Origin: DASVTR01 sp036387475
Lineage (GTDB): Bacteria > Acidobacteriota > Blastocatellia > Pyrinomonadales > Pyrinomonadaceae
Length of the DNA: 64,000 nucleotides
Direction: 5' to 3'
Assembly: GCA_036387475.1 (NCBI GenBank)
Contig: DASVTR010000012.1
Span: forward strand, 310,001-374,000
The translations under genes were made by a program, and so were the position numbers. The notes under the pieces are model-generated. The model was given only the letters and a program-made list of their open reading frames with translations. It was not told the DNA's origin and did no database searches. Each line of letters opens with the position of its first letter. Position 1 is the stretch's first letter. Positions 1 through 8,558 of this stretch are shown here, piece after piece.

Positions 1-32
1 GATTGTTGAAGCTCATCTTTGAGTAAAGCGAC

Positions 33-1805
33 ATGAGCGATTGCCGTCTTGAGAATAATTCGACTGTCGTCATCATCGGCGGCGGGCCGGGCGGCGCGGC
101 GTGTGCCATCAAGCTCTTGCAGTCGGCGGACGCGCGCGGAATCAGGCTGCGCGTGCTCATCTTCGAAGGCAAAGATTTTCACGTTCATGCCAACCAGTGT
201 GTCGGCGTCTTGTCGCCGCCGATTGAAGAGGTGCTGGCCGAAGAGTTGGAGCTTCAATTGCCGCCAGCGCTCATCAAGCGGCAGATTTTCGGCTATCGCC
301 TGCACGGGCCGCGCGAGAACCTTTTGTTAACAGGCCAAGGCGCACACGCCGGAGAGCCTGGACACGGGCGCGCGACTTACGCCGTCGAGCGTGCAGAGTT
401 TGACCAGTTCATGCTTGACCGCGCGCGCGAATTGGGCGCGAAAGTTATCAATTCGCGTGTGACGGGCGTAGAGTTCGTCCGCACAGGCGAGTTAGACGAG
501 GTGCGTGTTTACAGCGAGTCGTCGTATGAACGCGCGGATGTGCTGGTGGGCGCGTTCGGGTTGGACGAGGCGATGATGTCAGTCCTGGAAGATGTCACGC
601 GCAACGACGGTGGCTTCGAGCGCCCGTCGAAATGGCTGAAGAGCTATTTGACGACGATTGAAACGAGCGCGCATTTTCAAACAGACAAACTGGGCCACAT
701 CGTTCATGCTTTTTTGCTGCCGCCACGCTGCCCGCGCGTAGAGTTTGGCGCAATCACTCCAAAGGGCGACCACATCTTAGTCAACATCGCGGGCGAGAGA
801 GTTTCATCGTGCGACCTGGACGAGTTTCTGCAAATGCCGCAGGTGCAGGCGCTCTTGCCGTCGTTTGACCCTGCCCAGATTAACTATTACGAGGGGCGCT
901 TTCCTTCAGCCCCGGCGCGCGGCGCTTACGGGCATCGTTACGCGCTCATAGGGGATGCGACCGGCTGGCTCAGGCCGTTCAAAGGCAAAGGCATCTCGAC
1001 GGCCATCGTGACGGGCATCCGCGCGGCGGAGACGATGCTGGAACACGGCGTCTCGAAGCGCGCCTTTGAGCACTATCGTCGAGCGTGCAATGACCTCTTG
1101 GGCGATTATCATTATGGAGTGATGGTGCGGCGGTTGATGCTCCTCGGCGCACGCGTCTGTCTCGACCCGATGATTGATGTCGGGAAGACAGACCCGTTGA
1201 TGTATGATGCGCTCTTTAATTCTGTCTCCGGCCATGATTCGTATCGCAACATCATCAAGCGCTCGTTTAAGGCACGGCTTGTCCGCAAGGTCGCAGCGCG
1301 GGCCGTGCGCGGAGTTGGTCGGCACAGGGCGCACAGGAGAGCCAGACGTAGTATGCAAGACCTGACGGTGCGCAAGATGACTGTGCGCGACATAGACGAA
1401 GTGATGCGGATTGACGAAAAGATAACAGGCAAGCCGCACGCCGCGTATTACGAATCGAAGGCCGCCGCTTACATTAGCCGCGCACCCGAATATTGCCTCG
1501 TCGCGGAGCACCGCGACCGCGTTGTCGGCTTCGTGCTCGGCGACGTTCACGGCTGGGAGTTTGCTTCCGTTTTGGCGGGCTGGTTGGAGATTATCGGCGT
1601 TGACCCCGAATATCACGGGCAGGGCGTCAGCCGCGCTCTGATGGACGAACTGTTTGCGAGATTCCGCAAGGCGGGCGTTGCGGTCGTCAACACGATGGTC
1701 AACTGGAACGACGGCGACCTGATTGATTACTTTCGCGCCAACGGCTTCGACCGTGGCGAGTACGTCAACCTCGTCAAGCGACTCGATGAAGAAACGATGA
1801 AGTAG
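33..1805 (+). CDS. FAD-dependent oxidoreductase fused to a GNAT acetyltransferase
   Basis: Residues 12-26 carry a Rossmann GGGPGG dinucleotide motif, and around residue 307 there is a second FAD-contact motif (LIGDATGWLRPFKGKG), the pattern of geranylgeranyl-reductase/halogenase-type flavoproteins. From residue 441 the sequence changes to a complete GNAT fold: a beta-rich start (LTVRKMTVRDIDEV), then the acetyl-CoA loop HGQGVSRAL and a C-terminal ANGF segment. The family's flavoproteins are normally about 400 residues, so this is a true fusion. A purine-rich stretch and an in-frame ATG (1353) precede the GNAT half, so separate translation of that domain is possible. Substrates of both halves are unknown. 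The stop codon lies inside an inverted repeat. Confidence 0.85.
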   Translation: MSDCRLENNSTVVIIGGGPGGAACAIKLLQSADARGIRLRVLIFEGKDFHVHANQCVGVLSPPIEEVLAEELELQLPPALIKRQIFGYRLHGPRENLLLTGQGAHAGEPGHGRATYAVERAEFDQFMLDRARELGAKVINSRVTGVEFVRTGELDEVRVYSESSYERADVLVGAFGLDEAMMSVLEDVTRNDGGFERPSKWLKSYLTTIETSAHFQTDKLGHIVHAFLLPPRCPRVEFGAITPKGDHILVNIAGERVSSCDLDEFLQMPQVQALLPSFDPAQINYYEGRFPSAPARGAYGHRYALIGDATGWLRPFKGKGISTAIVTGIRAAETMLEHGVSKRAFEHYRRACNDLLGDYHYGVMVRRLMLLGARVCLDPMIDVGKTDPLMYDALFNSVSGHDSYRNIIKRSFKARLVRKVAARAVRGVGRHRAHRRARRSMQDLTVRKMTVRDIDEVMRIDEKITGKPHAAYYESKAAAYISRAPEYCLVAEHRDRVVGFVLGDVHGWEFASVLAGWLEIIGVDPEYHGQGVSRALMDELFARFRKAGVAVVNTMVNWNDGDLIDYFRANGFDRGEYVNLVKRLDEETMK

Positions 1806-1865
1806 GAACGATGAACTGTCAAGCAGTTTGTCTTTCATTCATCGTTCATCGTTGCAGCGTTCATC
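1791..1865. repeat. Heptad-type intergenic inverted repeat A
   Basis: Left arm (1791-1821) and right arm (1835-1865) are complementary and are each built of degenerate 7-nt units of the type GAACGAT. The left arm includes the last codons and stop of the upstream gene. On the minus strand the loop region is nearly identical to that of the repeat at 57051-57130. Confidence 0.75.
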
Positions 1866-1954
1866 CTTGCCCTTCCGTCCCCTGTGTGCCACAATCTTTC
1901 GAACAATCATAAAGTACAAATGAATCAAGAAGAGAGGAGAGCGTTCACAATTAC

Positions 1955-2209
1955 ATGTCAGAGAACGAGAACGCAGTGACGGAAAGCGCGCCCGCCGAGG
2001 GTGGCGAAAAACCGGCGGCCAGTGCGCCGCCAGCCAGTACGGAAGAGATAACTTATCACGCCGTCGAAAAAGACGGACAGGTGACGGCTATCTGGGAGAT
2101 GCAGGGACGCAAGCACCTGCGCACCATTGACCCGCGCTCGCGTCAGGGCCAGGACATCCTGCGCCTCTACACAGCAGAGCACCACGACGAGCCGGGCGCG
2201 AGCGAGTAA
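1955..2209 (+). CDS. Small acidic hypothetical protein
   Basis: An 84-residue protein with a low-complexity Ala/Pro/Glu N-terminus (about residues 1-30) followed by a short ordered-looking segment (ITYHAVEKDGQVTAIWEMQGRK) and a charged tail. There is no signal peptide or membrane segment. A purine-rich AGAGGAGA lies upstream, somewhat distant from the ATG. I do not recognise the family. It sits between a flavoprotein fusion and a convergent oxygenase-like gene, with an inverted repeat immediately downstream. Confidence 0.6.
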   Translation: MSENENAVTESAPAEGGEKPAASAPPASTEEITYHAVEKDGQVTAIWEMQGRKHLRTIDPRSRQGQDILRLYTAEHHDEPGASE

Positions 2210-2211
2210 GA

Positions 2212-2285
2212 CAAAACGAAAAAGGTAGAAGGTAAAAGTGAAGATGAGTGGATTGCTCCCTGTCTTCACTTTTACCTTTTGGCTT
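2212..2285. repeat. Heptad-type intergenic inverted repeat B, possible bidirectional terminator
   Basis: A 16-bp perfect stem (2229-2244 with 2263-2278) closes an 18-nt loop, and the arms follow a 7-nt period (AAAAAGG, TAGAAGG, TAAAAGT). It fills the gap between two convergent genes, so it may also end transcription from both sides. Confidence 0.75.
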
Positions 2286-2996
2286 TCAGACTCTTGCTAC
2301 TGAATTAAGCTGTGTAGAGGTACAGGCCCAGAGCGCGGGCCTCGATGCCGGGTTAAGAGCGGGGACGGGGATGCGCTGCTTGAACTCGTCCGTGAAGAGG
2401 CCGTCCACTCTGATGCTGAACGACAGACCTTCCTCCTGCGCGTCAGTCCCGTGAAACTGGTTAACCGTATCAAACCACGCGCTGTAGGATTCGACGTAGA
2501 GCTTCTCTTTCGTTCGATGGTTCAGCATGTAGAACGGCTTCGTCAGGTTTGTGCGAAACCAGATAAACTCGTGGCAGACCTCCTGGCTTTCGTGGTCTCT
2601 GTGGGCGGAGATGGGGCGGGCCACGTCGTCATACATAATCAGCATTCGCGCCGTCGCTTTGAAGGGCAAAGTGTCAATGAAATCCATCAGCAGGGAAAAC
2701 TCGGCGGCCTCGCTCGTCAACTCCCAAAGCTCCGGCTTATCAAGATCGAAATAACTGTCAGGGCGTTTGGAAGCGGCCAGATAGATCATTCTCGAACCCG
2801 GCCTGTCGGGGCTTGAGGTCTGTAATCTGAATGGGCCTGTGTAGAATTGAATGTCCCTTTGCGATGCGATGCGCTCTCTTATTTTTTCCGTGATGTATCC
2901 GTCGAGCGACTTCAATCTTTCCACATCGATGAATTCGTCGAACGATTTGTAACAGGGATACGTAATCTGCGGGTCTACTTTTGCTTGCCTGCTCAT
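2286..2996 (-). CDS. Putative 2-oxoglutarate/Fe(II) oxygenase of the aspartyl-hydroxylase type
   Basis: A 236-residue protein with no signal peptide. Its central part shows the order expected of a double-stranded beta-helix 2OG oxygenase: a His-Arg-Asp-His stretch (ISAHRDH), a later FHGTD histidine after an Asn (NQFHGTD), and an Arg-containing strand (FSIRVDG) placed where the 2-oxoglutarate-binding Arg lies. The candidate facial triad is H-x-D plus the FHG histidine. A GGAAGG ribosome-binding site lies about 9 nt before the ATG. The family call is inferred from motif order only. Its proximity to a multi-enzyme cluster on the other strand may be coincidental. Confidence 0.5.
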   Translation of the reverse strand: MSRQAKVDPQITYPCYKSFDEFIDVERLKSLDGYITEKIRERIASQRDIQFYTGPFRLQTSSPDRPGSRMIYLAASKRPDSYFDLDKPELWELTSEAAEFSLLMDFIDTLPFKATARMLIMYDDVARPISAHRDHESQEVCHEFIWFRTNLTKPFYMLNHRTKEKLYVESYSAWFDTVNQFHGTDAQEEGLSFSIRVDGLFTDEFKQRIPVPALNPASRPALWACTSTQLNSVARV

Positions 2997-3176
2997 TCCG
3001 TGCTACCTTCCTTGTTCATACGCTTGAAGACTTTGCCAAAACACTACAAGCCCTCTGCCCCCACGGTCAAGCATGTAAGTGCCTAAGCTACCGTTGAAAG
3101 CGACTCTGTACATTATCGTACAGACGGTCGGACATAAAAACTGATATTTACACTGATTCTCTCATTGATTTCGTCC

Positions 3177-3224
3177 AAAGACCGTCATGAGCAGCATCTC
3201 TACACAAGCTACATGACGGTCTTT
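3177..3224. terminator. Strong hairpin upstream of the ATP-grasp cluster
   Basis: A perfect 13-bp stem (AAAGACCGTCATG with its complement) encloses a 22-nt loop and is followed on the plus strand by GTTTCT. No plus-strand gene ends just upstream. A smaller hairpin (CTGTAC...GTACAG, near 3108-3124) precedes it. It could end a small RNA or act as a leader/attenuator for the cluster that starts at 3355. Confidence 0.45.
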
Positions 3225-3354
3225 GTTTCTACGCCATACGCTCTCTCTGGTTTAGAAACTTATTAAAGACGAAGGTTCGGATACATATGAGAGGCGGCGA
3301 CGGATGCTGGCAAGTCAAGCCGTTGTCTTCACTCCGTTCTCTGGTAAGGAGCTT

Positions 3355-5661
3355 ATGAAAATCTATATCAGCGGGCTTTATTGTGGGACTAATCCACAGC
3401 CCGGCGTCGGCATTGCGCGCTCTCTGCGCATGGCATACCCGGACGCCACCCTGGTCGGCGTCGAATATTCCAATCGCAGTTCGGGCATACACTGGCCCGA
3501 CTTTGACGAGCTATGGCTGCAAAGACCCTGGGAAGAGATGAGCCTCTCCGAATACGGAATTCTGGTCGGCGAGATTCTGGACGCGGGTGCGCTCTGGATT
3601 TCGGGAACTGATCTGGAAACAATGTGGCTGGCTTCTGTTTTCCCGGACGGTCACAAGAATCTGTTGTCTCCTTCATCCGATGCTTTACGACAGATTACAA
3701 AACCGGCTGTTCCGGCACACAAGGGTCTGCCCGTGCGCATCCCAACGTTTATCTCGACAGAGCATTCCGACTGGGAGCTACACGCTTTCTGCCGGCAGTA
3801 TGGGTGGAAGGTGTGGCTCAAAGGGCCGTATTACGAGGCGCTGCGAACGAGAACGTGGCCCGAATTTGAGGGCGCTCGATATGCTTTGACGCGCGCCTGG
3901 TCAACCGACCGACTCTTTCTACAGGCACACGTCTCAGGCTACGAAGAATCCGTTAGCCTGTGTGCTTACAAAGGAGAACTGCTCGGCTGCGTGCGTATGC
4001 GCAAGCGTGAGATGACGGAAGAGAGCAAGACCTGGGCCGGTGATGTGACGGAAGTGCCGGAAGAGATAGAGCTTCCGCTGCGCGAGATTATCAGAGAGTT
4101 GAATTGGACGGGCGGCGCAGAGTTGGAGATGGTGCGCGATGCGGAAGGGCAGTTGTGGCTGTTGGAGTGGAATCCCAGATTCCCGGCATGGATTCACGGC
4201 GCGACAATCGCCGGGCGAAATATGTCTGCGCTTCTCGTGGAGGGCGCGACCGGAATCAAGGCGCAACCGACGCCCGCCGTCTCCGAAGAATTCACGCGTG
4301 TTGTCCTGGAAGTGCCTGTGCGTTCGCAGTATCCCTTGCCTCCTCTGGCAGAGCCGCACGCGGGCGCTTTCGGTCATTCAATGAAGCACCCTTCGGGCAT
4401 GCCCGCGCTGGCCGAACGGCTGCATAAGCTAAGCACAATCGAGAGCAACGGTAACGGCCACGGCAATAGCAACGGAAACGGCCACGGTAACGGTCATGGC
4501 CGATTAGACAAGACAGGCGGAGCGCCCATCGTGCCGCCTTCGTTCATCAGCGACCTCTCGACTTACGACTTTGCGGAGGTCGAAACACCTTCGTGGCTGT
4601 TTCTGGACAGCACCGCTTCGGCTCTCTTCAAGCGTGCTGCGAGCACTGCAAGCAAGCTCAGCACGCCCGCGACTAAAGTCACGAATGCCTACAGCATCAA
4701 GACGAATCCTGACGAGAGAATACTCAAGATAGCGCGCGAGGCTGGTTTCTTGGCCGAAGCCATCAGCCTGCTGGAAGTTCAAAAAGCTCTCTCAGCCGGT
4801 TTCAAGCCGGAACAGGTGATATTGAACGGGCCGGGCAAATGGTGGCCGGAAGGACTGCTGCCGAAAGCGCCAATCCACGCCGTCTTTTGTGATTCGACGG
4901 CGGATTTGCGACGCGTCGCCGCGAGCATGGAAAAGAAAGAGTTGCGGTCGAAGATTGTCGGCGTGCGCCTGCGCACCCCCCACATTCCTTCGCGCTTCGG
5001 TATTTCGCTCAACACGCCGGAGGATTTCAAACGGCTTGTCAGTTCAATTGAAAGCCTGCCGCGCGATTGTTCGTTCGGCGTCCATTTTCACATGGCGAGC
5101 AGCAACATAGGCGTTCAGCAATGGTGGCATCTCTACGAATCAATGCTCAGGTGGTGTCGCTCAATAGAGACTTTGACGAATCGGCAGATAGAATGCCTGG
5201 ACGTGGGCGGCGGCTGGTTTCCTGACGACTGGCACGGCGACGCAGACGACCAATTCGCTGCCGCCGTCTCGCGTGTGCGCGCCGTTTTGCCTCACGTCAA
5301 ACAGATTATCTCGGAGCCGGGCAAGGCGATGGCCCAACCCTCCATGGCGCTCGCCATGCGCGTGCTGGAAATCGAGCAGTCTGAGGGAGAGATTAGAGAG
5401 GCGGTCGTTGACGGCTCGATAGCAGAATTGCCGATGCACTTTTTTCAACCCCACAGGATTCTGCGCCGCGACGAACGCACAGGGGAGTGGCAGCCATTAA
5501 AGCGTGGCAAGACGCCGCTCTGGGGAAGGCTCTGTATGGAGCACGACGTGGTGGCGACAAACGTAGAGTTGCCGGAGGATGCGCGCGTCGGCGACGTTCT
5601 GATTTTCTGTGATGCGGGAGCTTACGATAGGAGCATGTCTTATGTCTTTGGCAGAGGATAG
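3355..5661 (+). CDS. ATP-grasp ligase fused to a PLP-dependent (fold III) decarboxylase
   Basis: 768 residues in three parts. Residues about 60-310 form an ATP-grasp-like domain (LLEWNPRFPAWIHG near its end, the Mg-binding E-x-N signature). Residues 365-382 are a Gly/Asn/His linker. Residues 400-768 match the DAP/ornithine decarboxylase family: YSIKTNP with the PLP lysine at K449, HFHMASS near 577, the GGGW phosphate loop near 618, EPG near 653, the catalytic cysteine pattern RLCMEHD (C727), and a terminal CDAGAYDRSMSY motif. Expected activities are amide-bond formation and amino-acid decarboxylation. The start at 3355 is preferred over an upstream ATG because AAGGAG lies just ahead of it. 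It overlaps the next gene by 20 nt, so the two are translationally linked. Confidence 0.85.
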   Translation: MKIYISGLYCGTNPQPGVGIARSLRMAYPDATLVGVEYSNRSSGIHWPDFDELWLQRPWEEMSLSEYGILVGEILDAGALWISGTDLETMWLASVFPDGHKNLLSPSSDALRQITKPAVPAHKGLPVRIPTFISTEHSDWELHAFCRQYGWKVWLKGPYYEALRTRTWPEFEGARYALTRAWSTDRLFLQAHVSGYEESVSLCAYKGELLGCVRMRKREMTEESKTWAGDVTEVPEEIELPLREIIRELNWTGGAELEMVRDAEGQLWLLEWNPRFPAWIHGATIAGRNMSALLVEGATGIKAQPTPAVSEEFTRVVLEVPVRSQYPLPPLAEPHAGAFGHSMKHPSGMPALAERLHKLSTIESNGNGHGNSNGNGHGNGHGRLDKTGGAPIVPPSFISDLSTYDFAEVETPSWLFLDSTASALFKRAASTASKLSTPATKVTNAYSIKTNPDERILKIAREAGFLAEAISLLEVQKALSAGFKPEQVILNGPGKWWPEGLLPKAPIHAVFCDSTADLRRVAASMEKKELRSKIVGVRLRTPHIPSRFGISLNTPEDFKRLVSSIESLPRDCSFGVHFHMASSNIGVQQWWHLYESMLRWCRSIETLTNRQIECLDVGGGWFPDDWHGDADDQFAAAVSRVRAVLPHVKQIISEPGKAMAQPSMALAMRVLEIEQSEGEIREAVVDGSIAELPMHFFQPHRILRRDERTGEWQPLKRGKTPLWGRLCMEHDVVATNVELPEDARVGDVLIFCDAGAYDRSMSYVFGRG

Positions 5662-6325
5662 ATTGATTGAAGTCAACGAAACCGACTTCGTTGACGCCAG
5701 CGCGGCGATGGAGAAGTGGCGACACTTTCCCGCGTCCACCATTTCGCATCATGAGCAATTGTGCTGCCACGTCGCCCGCGAGTGGATTCTATCGATGGAC
5801 TATTCGCTCCTGAATGCGGGCAATCCTTACACGGGGCCGCGTTGGCTTCGCCTGAAGTACGCGTGGGGGCCTTCGCGTTGGCCGCTCTATTGGTGCGAAG
5901 CCGCCGAGAGAAAGACGCTCGACTGCGGCGCGCTGGCAGCATTGGCCCAGGAGATTTTCATTGCTCGCGGCGTCGAGAGTTTTCCGGTGCAATTGATACA
6001 GCAGTACAGCGAGGATGCTGCTCGCCAGTGGTGCAAGGGATGGAACGATGAAGAGTGTACGGTTGATTGGATTAAAGAAGATTTGATTTACCACGAAGCG
6101 TGCGCGGTCGTCGTGCGCGACCGTGAAATTAGAATCTGGGACCCGACTGCCAGTTGGTGGGTCAATCCAAAACAGTTCGGCGGCTACGGCGGCGTGCTCG
6201 TCCTCAGAGTTTTCGCCGGGCAAAAGAATTCTTCCGACGCTTTCACCTGGGGCGCACATCGTATCCTGCCAAACCAGTGGCAGAAAATAGCCAGAGCGCG
6301 CGGAGATTTTGCCGAGCCTGCTTAA
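5642..6325 (+). CDS. Transglutaminase-like cysteine enzyme
   Basis: 227 residues. The spacing of C95 (LDCGALAALA), H151 (YHEACAVVV) and D167 (IWDPTASWW) matches the Cys-His-Asp triad and the D-x-T turn of transglutaminase/papain-like folds. There is no signal peptide, so it is cytoplasmic. AGGAG lies 8 nt before the chosen ATG; in-frame starts further upstream lie inside the preceding gene. It sits directly behind an ATP-grasp ligase, a pairing known from amidoligase systems in which peptide or isopeptide bonds are made and cut. Substrate unknown. Confidence 0.65.
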   Translation: MSLAEDRLIEVNETDFVDASAAMEKWRHFPASTISHHEQLCCHVAREWILSMDYSLLNAGNPYTGPRWLRLKYAWGPSRWPLYWCEAAERKTLDCGALAALAQEIFIARGVESFPVQLIQQYSEDAARQWCKGWNDEECTVDWIKEDLIYHEACAVVVRDREIRIWDPTASWWVNPKQFGGYGGVLVLRVFAGQKNSSDAFTWGAHRILPNQWQKIARARGDFAEPA

Positions 6326-6328
6326 GTG

Positions 6329-7522
6329 ATGTCTGACACAACCGAAAAAAGTTTCGGCCCGCGTGGGATGGTATCTCTTGCGGGCCAAACGCTGTTTCAG
6401 AGCTTCTTCATGGGCGGCTTTGAGTGCGCGACCCACAGGTTAAAGTCCGGCAAGCGGCTTGACATGATTGCGGCAACGCGTCACGACCGATTTGTCCGAG
6501 AGGATTATGCGCGCCTGATTGAATACGGAATCCGCACTGCGCGCGACGGGATTCGCTGGCATCTGATTGAAGAGAGGCCGAACCGCTACGACTTTTCGAG
6601 CGCGCTGCCGATGATACGCGCTGCGCGTGATGTCGGCATGCAAGTCATCTGGGACTTGTGCCATTACGGTTGGCCCAACGACATCGACATCTTCAAGCCG
6701 GAATTCGTCACGCGCTTTGCGCGCATGGCACGCGAGTTTACGAAGATACTCGTCAATGAAACCGATTCCGTCCCGTTTATTACACCCGTCAACGAAATCT
6801 CTTTCTTCGCCTGGGCCAGCGGCGAGTCGGCCTATCTTAATCCGTTCGCCACTGGCCGCAGCTACGAGTTAAAATATCAGCTTATCAGAGCGGCGATTGA
6901 AGCCACCGAAGCCGTCTGGACGGTCGCTCCACACGCGCGGATAGTTAACGTAGACCCGGCCATCAACGTCGTCTGTGACCCGGCCCGTCCTCAGGAGCGC
7001 GAGGCGGCTGAAAGCTACCACCAGCTTCAGTATCATGCGCGTGATATTCTGACCGGACGGCAGATGCCGGAGTTGGGAGGCGCTGAGAAGTATCTCGATA
7101 TTATCGGCGTCAATTATTATCCCTTCAACCAGTGGATTCACGGCGACACAATCTATCATCCGCGCGTTCCAATCAGCTTTTACGATTCCTCCTATCGCCC
7201 GCTCGGCAGCATTTTGGGCGAGATATATGAGCGTTACAAACGCCCTATGTTTATCGCGGAGACGGGGACGGAAGGCGATGAGCGCCCCGCTTGGTTGAGC
7301 TATGTGGCTGGCGAGGTCGCGGCGGCTCTCAGGGCGAATGTTCCAATTGAAGGCATCTGTTTATATCCGATTATCAACTTTCCCGGCTGGGATGATGGGC
7401 GGCACTGTCACAACGGCTTATGGGACTATTCGGACGAAGAGGGAAGACGCGAAATCTATCAGCCCTTAGCAGAGGAATTAAGCCGTCAGCATGAACGCTT
7501 CAGCGCCAACCGCTTCGGCTGA
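6329..7522 (+). CDS. GH1-like glycoside hydrolase
   Basis: 397 residues with a TIM-barrel glycosidase look. TPVNE (E156, acid/base) and FIAETG (E311, nucleophile) are spaced as in clan GH-A families such as GH1; GVNYYPFNQW precedes the nucleophile as expected. It lacks a signal peptide. It begins 3 nt after the stop of the transglutaminase-like gene and therefore is probably co-translated. Together with the glycosyltransferase encoded further on, it suggests a sugar step in the pathway, or a repurposed barrel. Confidence 0.75.
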   Translation: MSDTTEKSFGPRGMVSLAGQTLFQSFFMGGFECATHRLKSGKRLDMIAATRHDRFVREDYARLIEYGIRTARDGIRWHLIEERPNRYDFSSALPMIRAARDVGMQVIWDLCHYGWPNDIDIFKPEFVTRFARMAREFTKILVNETDSVPFITPVNEISFFAWASGESAYLNPFATGRSYELKYQLIRAAIEATEAVWTVAPHARIVNVDPAINVVCDPARPQEREAAESYHQLQYHARDILTGRQMPELGGAEKYLDIIGVNYYPFNQWIHGDTIYHPRVPISFYDSSYRPLGSILGEIYERYKRPMFIAETGTEGDERPAWLSYVAGEVAAALRANVPIEGICLYPIINFPGWDDGRHCHNGLWDYSDEEGRREIYQPLAEELSRQHERFSANRFG

Positions 7523-7530
7523 AGGTTTTC

Positions 7531-8385
7531 TCACTTGCCTGTGAGAAGCCTCAACACTTTTCTGGCGCTCTCTAACTGCGGGTCAATCTCAAGCGCTTTG
7601 TTGTAATTCTCTATCGCCGCCTGGTTGTTGCCGCTGGCGAGGTAGGCTTCCGCGAGGCTGTCGTAGACATTCGCAGACTTCGGATATGCTTCCACGTCGA
7701 GCTTGAAGACCTCTATGGCCTCTTTGAATTGCCTGTTTCTCAGCAGGCGGTAGCCCCACCCGTTCATATCCGATTCGCTGCTGTAGATGTCCGACAGCCC
7801 CTTTGTCTTCATCTCCCTATATTGAGCGACAGTAGCCTCGACGCCTTTTTCCTTCATTGTCTGAGAGAGCACTTCGGCAAGAGACGTGGCCTTAATGTCT
7901 ACGAGTTCGACGATGAAGATGAGCATTGCGTCGGGCGGAATCGCGCCGCCACCAGCACCTCTCTCTCCGTAGCCGAGTTGGGACGGAATGACGAGAATAG
8001 CCTGATCGCCGATGTGCAAGGCGGCGATGCCTTCATCCCATCCCTTAATCACCTGCCCCGCGCCCAGCTTAAACGCAAACGGCTCGCCTCTATCGCGGGA
8101 GCTATCGAATTTCACGCCGTTCGTCAGCGTGCCCGTGTAATGGACGACTACTATCTCGCCCGTTTTCGGCTGCCTGCCCGTCCCGCGTTTAGTGATTAAG
8201 TAGGTTAGCCCCGAACTGGTCGTCGTGGATGTCATTGAAGGGTTGGAAGCTGCGGGTTGCCGTGCTGCCCTGGCTCTGGCGGAGCGTCGTGGGGCAGTTC
8301 TCTGTCTTCTGGTCTGGGCGTGTACTTCAAAGCTCAAGGTTGCCATCGTCACAAGGGCGAGGGTAATGATGATAAGTCTTTTCAT
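7531..8385 (-). CDS. Exported FKBP-type peptidyl-prolyl isomerase with TPR tail
   Basis: An N-terminal signal peptide (MKRLIIITLALVTMATLSFEVHAQ) is followed by a Ser/Arg-rich spacer and an FKBP domain (VVVHYTGTLTNGVKFDSS, KLGAGQVIKGWDEGI, GYGERGAGGGAIPPDAMLIF), then TPR helices at the C-terminus (ANVYDSLAEAYLASGNNQAAIENYNKALEIDP). It should catalyse proline cis-trans isomerisation in the periplasm. It is the only minus-strand gene inside the plus-strand cluster, so it splits the run into two transcription units. The start was placed at the second Met because it gives a typical signal peptide. Confidence 0.92.
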   Translation of the reverse strand: MKRLIIITLALVTMATLSFEVHAQTRRQRTAPRRSARARAARQPAASNPSMTSTTTSSGLTYLITKRGTGRQPKTGEIVVVHYTGTLTNGVKFDSSRDRGEPFAFKLGAGQVIKGWDEGIAALHIGDQAILVIPSQLGYGERGAGGGAIPPDAMLIFIVELVDIKATSLAEVLSQTMKEKGVEATVAQYREMKTKGLSDIYSSESDMNGWGYRLLRNRQFKEAIEVFKLDVEAYPKSANVYDSLAEAYLASGNNQAAIENYNKALEIDPQLESARKVLRLLTGK

Positions 8386-8558
8386 GTTGTGCATCTCTTT
8401 TCGGCTCTCTGATGAGAAGTTCTGTATCTCAGTGTATCGCGGAATATGCCTTGACTCAACACAGTTCTGGAGTAATATCCTGCAACGGAAAACAGACCGA
8501 GCCGTTCGTCCAAAGGTCTCCCTAAACTTCGCGGGCCGCTGAAATAACCAGACAATTT

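Noticed and set aside
906..1838. Long minus-strand frame opposite the FAD-GNAT fusion
   Set aside because: It mirrors a gene with clear motifs on the other strand; the translation has no recognisable domains and its composition is that of an antisense shadow.
4441..4500. Gly/Asn/His-rich DNA repeat as a separate repeat element
   Set aside because: It is in frame and short, and is better explained as a linker between two protein domains.
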